A DNA stretch of 6,930 nt from an uncultured Eubacterium sp. (lineage in GTDB: Bacteria > Bacillota_A > Clostridia > Lachnospirales > Lachnospiraceae). Every line of letters begins with the position of its first letter. Position 1 is the stretch's first letter. Below the pieces are notes generated by a model. That model was not told the origin of the DNA and made no database searches. It saw nothing but the letters and a program-made list of their open reading frames with translations. Of this stretch, positions 4,244-6,930 are shown piece after piece. The DNA is taken from assembly GCA_948468465.1 (NCBI GenBank), contig CAOKJJ010000230.1, positions 1 through 6,930 on the forward strand, read 5' to 3'. The position numbers and the translations under genes were made by a program.

Positions 4244-6765
4244 AACATCAAGTAAACATCGCAATCACAGCGGCAAGCTACAGCGGAAATAAAGGTGCCG
4301 CAGCTATGCTGCAAAGTTCAATCGGCCAGCTGAAACAAACGTATGGCGACCGTCTGCATATTTCTTTGATGAGTGTTTATCCGAAAGAAGATCGAAAACA
4401 GTGTCCGCATCCCTGTGTCACGATCGTACCGGCGCAGCCGCAAAGACTGCTGTTTTTGGCATTTCCCTGTGCGGTTGTCTACCGGATGTGCGGATGGTGC
4501 CCGCCGCTTCGGACAGCGCTTTTAAAAAATAAAATACTAAAGGCTTATAAAAATACCGACCTCGTCATAGATGAGGCAGGAATTGCGTTCTCAGACAGCC
4601 GCAGCTGGGTCTTAAATACGTATGCGTTTGTCTGCGCAGCCGTGCCAATGCTGATGGGTGTGCCGGTTGTGAAATATTCCCAGGCGCTCGGGCCGTTTCA
4701 CAATCGTTACAACCGGTTTTTAGCCGCATGGATTCTGCCGAAAATGAAGCTGATCGCCGCACGCGGACGTGATACTTACGCGCATCTTCATGCGATCGGC
4801 ATTCACAGTAACGTAAAACTGTATGCAGACGGCGCTTTTACCATGCCGCCTGCACCTCAGACAGAAGCGGCCGTGCAAAAGCAGTTTCGAAGGGTGCTTC
4901 AAAAATGGAAAGGCGGTCATATTGCGGCGCTTTCCATCAGTTCGGTAGTCGAACGCAGATGCCAAAAAGAGGGCGTGGATTACTGCCAGGTTATGGCTGA
5001 ATTTATCGCTTATTTGGTAAAGCGGGGCTATCTGGTCTATATGTTTGCGAACGCGGCACGGATACATTCGAAAAAGCCGCGCAACAATGATCTGATGACT
5101 GGAGATCAGATTATGCGTCTTTATCAAAAGCTTTCCGGCAGCCAGGAACAACGGCTGCGGAAACAGACTGGTGATTTAGATGGAGCGCATGGCTTGCATG
5201 GAGCGCGGCGGGAACGGAGATTTTTTGAAAAAGATGGCTCGTGGCAGGAATGGAATTTTTTTGAAAACGGCCTGATTTGGGAACACAGAGAAATGGACGC
5301 GGAAGAAATCCGGGCATGCATCGGGCAGTGCGAGCTTTTGATTGCTTCCCGTTTTCATGCGATGGTATTTGCATTGTCCGGACAGGTGCCTGTGATGCTG
5401 ATCGGCTGGAGCCATAAGTATCAGGAAGTGATGGAACAGTTCGCTCTTTCGGAGTATGCGCAGGATTATTCCATGCTCAGCCTGGAAAGCTTAAAGCAGC
5501 GATTTGAAATATTCCTGGAGCATCAGGAAGAAATACGAGGTAAAATAAGCCAACATCTGCCTGCGGTGCAAAAAAGTTCCGGAAAGAATATCCGTCATAT
5601 TGTAAAAATACTGGATACCATACAAAAGGAAGCAAAACAGAAGGGGTTTAAACAGAAGGAACTAAAACAGAAGGGGCTTAAACAGAAGGAACTTAAACAG
5701 AAGGAATTTAAACAAAAGGAACTTAAACAAAAGGAGCCTGAACACAAGACACATTTAAATCATGTGATTGACCTTACACAGCCTGAGCGTTATACAGGCA
5801 GCTATCTGCAGTGCCTGATGGGATATGCGTCCGATGCGCATATCCGCAAAAACGCGGCATCCGGCGGCATGGTGACAGCGCTTTTGTGCAGCCTTTTAAA
5901 AAATCATGAGATAGACGGCGCGTGGGTCGTGAAAACAGCATTTACGAAGCAGGGCGAGCTGACCTATGAGACAGCGGTAGCAACCTGCGAACAGGAGATT
6001 TGCGAGGCGTCTTCCAGCGTTTATATGACAATACCGATGCTGTCTCACTTAGAGCAGCTGCGAGCGTTTGACGGCAGGCTTGCGGTCGTGCTGACTCCCT
6101 GCATGATGCGTGCGTTTTGCCGCATACTTGAAAAAGACGAGTGTCTGCGGGAGAAGATTGTATTAAAAATAGGGCTGTTTTGCAGCGGTGCGCATGATAA
6201 GAAAGCGACAGAATACGCACTCGATAAATGCCATATTGACCGTTCCGGGGCAAAACGTCTGTATTACCGCAGAGGACATTGGCGGGGCACATCCAGCGTC
6301 GTATACCAGGACGGAACCGAGCGGCAGTTTTCATATACAAAATCAATCTGCGCGTATAAAAATGCATTCTTTTTTACACAGCGCAGCTGTCTGCACTGCA
6401 AAGATCAGTTTGCGCAATGCGCGGATATCAGCTTTGGAGACGTATGGCTGGCGCAGATGAAAAAGGAGGACAAAAAATACACCGGATGCATCATCCGTAC
6501 GAAACAGGCGCTGCAGATGATAGAACGTGCCAAAACGCAGGGAGATCTGCACATCCGTGCGATGACGCCGGCTCAGACGCTGCGCAGCCAGAGCCGTGCC
6601 TTAACATTTAAATATCGGGGCAAACGCTGGAATCACAGGCTGGCAGGCTGTCTGGCGGAAAAAAACAGGACATTTTCCGTCCGTCATCCGCAGCTGTTAA
6701 AAAAGATACCTCTGCCGGCGGTTTATGGTTACATGTGTTTTATCCGGCTGCTGCTCAGCTTTTAA
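4240..6765 (+). CDS. Fusion protein: polysaccharide pyruvyl transferase, KQKEL-repeat linker, FrhB/FdhB-like (F420 hydrogenase beta type) domain
   Basis: An 841-residue protein with no signal peptide. Residues 1 to about 430 are a polysaccharide pyruvyl transferase domain (CsaB/WcaK type, moving pyruvate from PEP to a sugar as a ketal). Its N-terminal motif is SYSGNKGAAAML (13-24), KYSQALGPFHN lies at 145-155, and the C-terminal motif is ASRFHAMVFAL (369-379) with Arg371 and His373. An unusual insert of about 50 residues lies near 300-348. Residues 461-500 are eight five-residue repeats. Residues from about 507 match the FrhB/FdhB family: IRKNAASGGM (535-544), LTPCMMRAF (618-626), IGLFCSGAHD (644-653), and the Cys region SCLHC (716-720) followed by ADISFGDVW (728-736). 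No N-terminal ferredoxin CxxCxxC module is present. The FrhB family reduces or oxidises flavin-type cofactors; here it probably performs a redox step on the glycan or a precursor, which is inference. The start overlaps the upstream stop as ATGA, with AAAGGA 9 nt before it. Confidence 0.85.
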   Translation: MKHQVNIAITAASYSGNKGAAAMLQSSIGQLKQTYGDRLHISLMSVYPKEDRKQCPHPCVTIVPAQPQRLLFLAFPCAVVYRMCGWCPPLRTALLKNKILKAYKNTDLVIDEAGIAFSDSRSWVLNTYAFVCAAVPMLMGVPVVKYSQALGPFHNRYNRFLAAWILPKMKLIAARGRDTYAHLHAIGIHSNVKLYADGAFTMPPAPQTEAAVQKQFRRVLQKWKGGHIAALSISSVVERRCQKEGVDYCQVMAEFIAYLVKRGYLVYMFANAARIHSKKPRNNDLMTGDQIMRLYQKLSGSQEQRLRKQTGDLDGAHGLHGARRERRFFEKDGSWQEWNFFENGLIWEHREMDAEEIRACIGQCELLIASRFHAMVFALSGQVPVMLIGWSHKYQEVMEQFALSEYAQDYSMLSLESLKQRFEIFLEHQEEIRGKISQHLPAVQKSSGKNIRHIVKILDTIQKEAKQKGFKQKELKQKGLKQKELKQKEFKQKELKQKEPEHKTHLNHVIDLTQPERYTGSYLQCLMGYASDAHIRKNAASGGMVTALLCSLLKNHEIDGAWVVKTAFTKQGELTYETAVATCEQEICEASSSVYMTIPMLSHLEQLRAFDGRLAVVLTPCMMRAFCRILEKDECLREKIVLKIGLFCSGAHDKKATEYALDKCHIDRSGAKRLYYRRGHWRGTSSVVYQDGTERQFSYTKSICAYKNAFFFTQRSCLHCKDQFAQCADISFGDVWLAQMKKEDKKYTGCIIRTKQALQMIERAKTQGDLHIRAMTPAQTLRSQSRALTFKYRGKRWNHRLAGCLAEKNRTFSVRHPQLLKKIPLPAVYGYMCFIRLLLSF
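5137..5283 (+). repeat. Insert in the pyruvyl transferase domain with internal duplications
   Basis: This stretch codes for residues 300-348. It contains ATGGAGCGC twice, 18 nt apart (5180-5188 and 5198-5206, coding DGA and HGA contexts). It also contains TTTTTTGAAAA twice, 36 nt apart (5221-5231 and 5257-5267), coding FFEKDG and FFENG. All spacings are multiples of three. In most pyruvyl transferases the strand ending near NDL (283-285) and the helix equivalent to MDAEEIRACI (352-361) are joined by a much shorter segment, from family recollection. It looks like an in-frame duplication-built loop. Confidence 0.5.
5620..5739 (+). repeat. In-frame 15-nt minisatellite, eight units, encoding KQKEL-type linker
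   Basis: Seven consecutive units of the form KQK[E/G][L/F/P] occupy residues 466-500 (nt 5635-5739), preceded by a related unit IQKEA at 461-465. The DNA consensus is AAACAGAAGGAACTT, with few substitutions between units, mostly A/G in the Gln codon (CAG or CAA) and GAA/GGG at the fourth codon. Because each unit is 15 nt, gain or loss of copies keeps the frame. The peptide is highly basic, probably helical and solvent exposed, and joins the two enzyme domains. The conserved DNA suggests recent expansion. Confidence 0.9.
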
Positions 6766-6930
6766 AAAGCAACTGTAAGAAAATCAAACTTACTGATCTA
6801 TGCACTTAAAAACAATTTCTTGCGTAAAGTGGCAAAATTTTAATACCAGGCAACAGAATTGACATTGTGGTGCGATTTTTTATTGGCTATGCGGACGCTG
6901 GATGAGGGGCGGGGCCTGGATTTCGGCTCC
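6766..6930. other. Region downstream of the operon, no convincing gene or terminator
   Basis: A short dyad GTAAG (6775-6779) and CTTAC (6789-6793) follows the operon stop but lacks a U-tract, so it is not a credible intrinsic terminator. TTGACA occurs at 6859-6864, but no good -10 hexamer is found at 16-18 bp (TATTGG at 6881-6886 is the nearest). An ATG at 6889 opens 14 codons (MRTLDEGRGLDFGS) to the window edge without a ribosome binding site. The last 40 bases are GC-richer than the 120 before them. Whether another gene begins here cannot be decided. Confidence 0.4.

Noticed and set aside
4720..5415. Several overlapping minus-strand open frames of 65-143 codons opposite the pyruvyl transferase domain
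   Set aside because: No motif is recognisable, they overlap one another in different frames, and the plus-strand frame has clear family motifs and operon context.
5620..5754. CRISPR-like interpretation of the tandem repeat
   Set aside because: The units are 15 nt and directly abutting with no spacers, and they are translated in frame within a continuous coding sequence.
6859..6890. TTGACA as the -35 box of a promoter for a following gene
   Set aside because: No acceptable -10 hexamer at 16-18 bp; the best candidate TATTGG matches poorly, and no gene can be confirmed in the 40 bases left.

Overview
The window looks like chromosomal DNA of a Gram-positive anaerobe of the Clostridia, most probably Lachnospiraceae. 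The signs are a consensus sigma-A type promoter, strong AAGGAG-type ribosome binding sites, Firmicutes-style protein families, and AT-richer decayed mobile-element debris beside a moderate-GC operon. The genus cannot be named from the sequence.

Positions 1 to about 1105 are an accessory, partly decayed flank. They hold the last 12 codons of an unidentified gene (1-39), a strong hairpin (43-73), a remnant of the tail of a Rpn/PD-(D/E)XK nuclease family protein with an in-frame stop where the family has Trp (199-360), a truncated C-terminal piece of an AlbA_2/HATPase_c_4 type ATP-binding regulator (413-760), and an AT-rich orphan gene for a small two-helix membrane protein with an N-terminal cysteine cluster (776-1105).

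Positions 1220 to 6765 are a compact four-gene operon on the plus strand, read from a near-consensus promoter (TTGACA, 17 bp, TATACT). Gene 1 is a ROK-family glucokinase. Gene 2 follows after 12 nt and is a family 2 glycosyltransferase with two C-terminal membrane helices (polyprenyl-phosphate glycosyltransferase type). Gene 3 overlaps gene 2 by 11 nt and is a multi-pass protein of the LPG_synthase_TM/UPF0104 (AglD/MprF-TM-like) family. Gene 4 overlaps gene 3 by 4 nt and encodes an 841-residue fusion of a polysaccharide pyruvyl transferase domain to an FrhB/FdhB-like (coenzyme F420 hydrogenase beta subunit type) domain. The two halves are joined by a lysine-rich linker made of tandem 15-nt repeats (KQKEL and variants).

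Taken together the operon looks like a cell-envelope glycan or glycolipid pathway. Sugar phosphate would be supplied by the kinase, a lipid-linked sugar made by the glycosyltransferase, a membrane step carried out or assisted by the LPG_synthase_TM protein, and ketal-pyruvate decoration coupled to a flavin/Fe-S redox domain. The product and the redox substrate cannot be read from the sequence. The most distinctive features are the pyruvyltransferase-repeat-FrhB architecture, the absence of an N-terminal ferredoxin module from the FrhB part, and the expandable linker. The final 165 bases hold no convincing gene or terminator.
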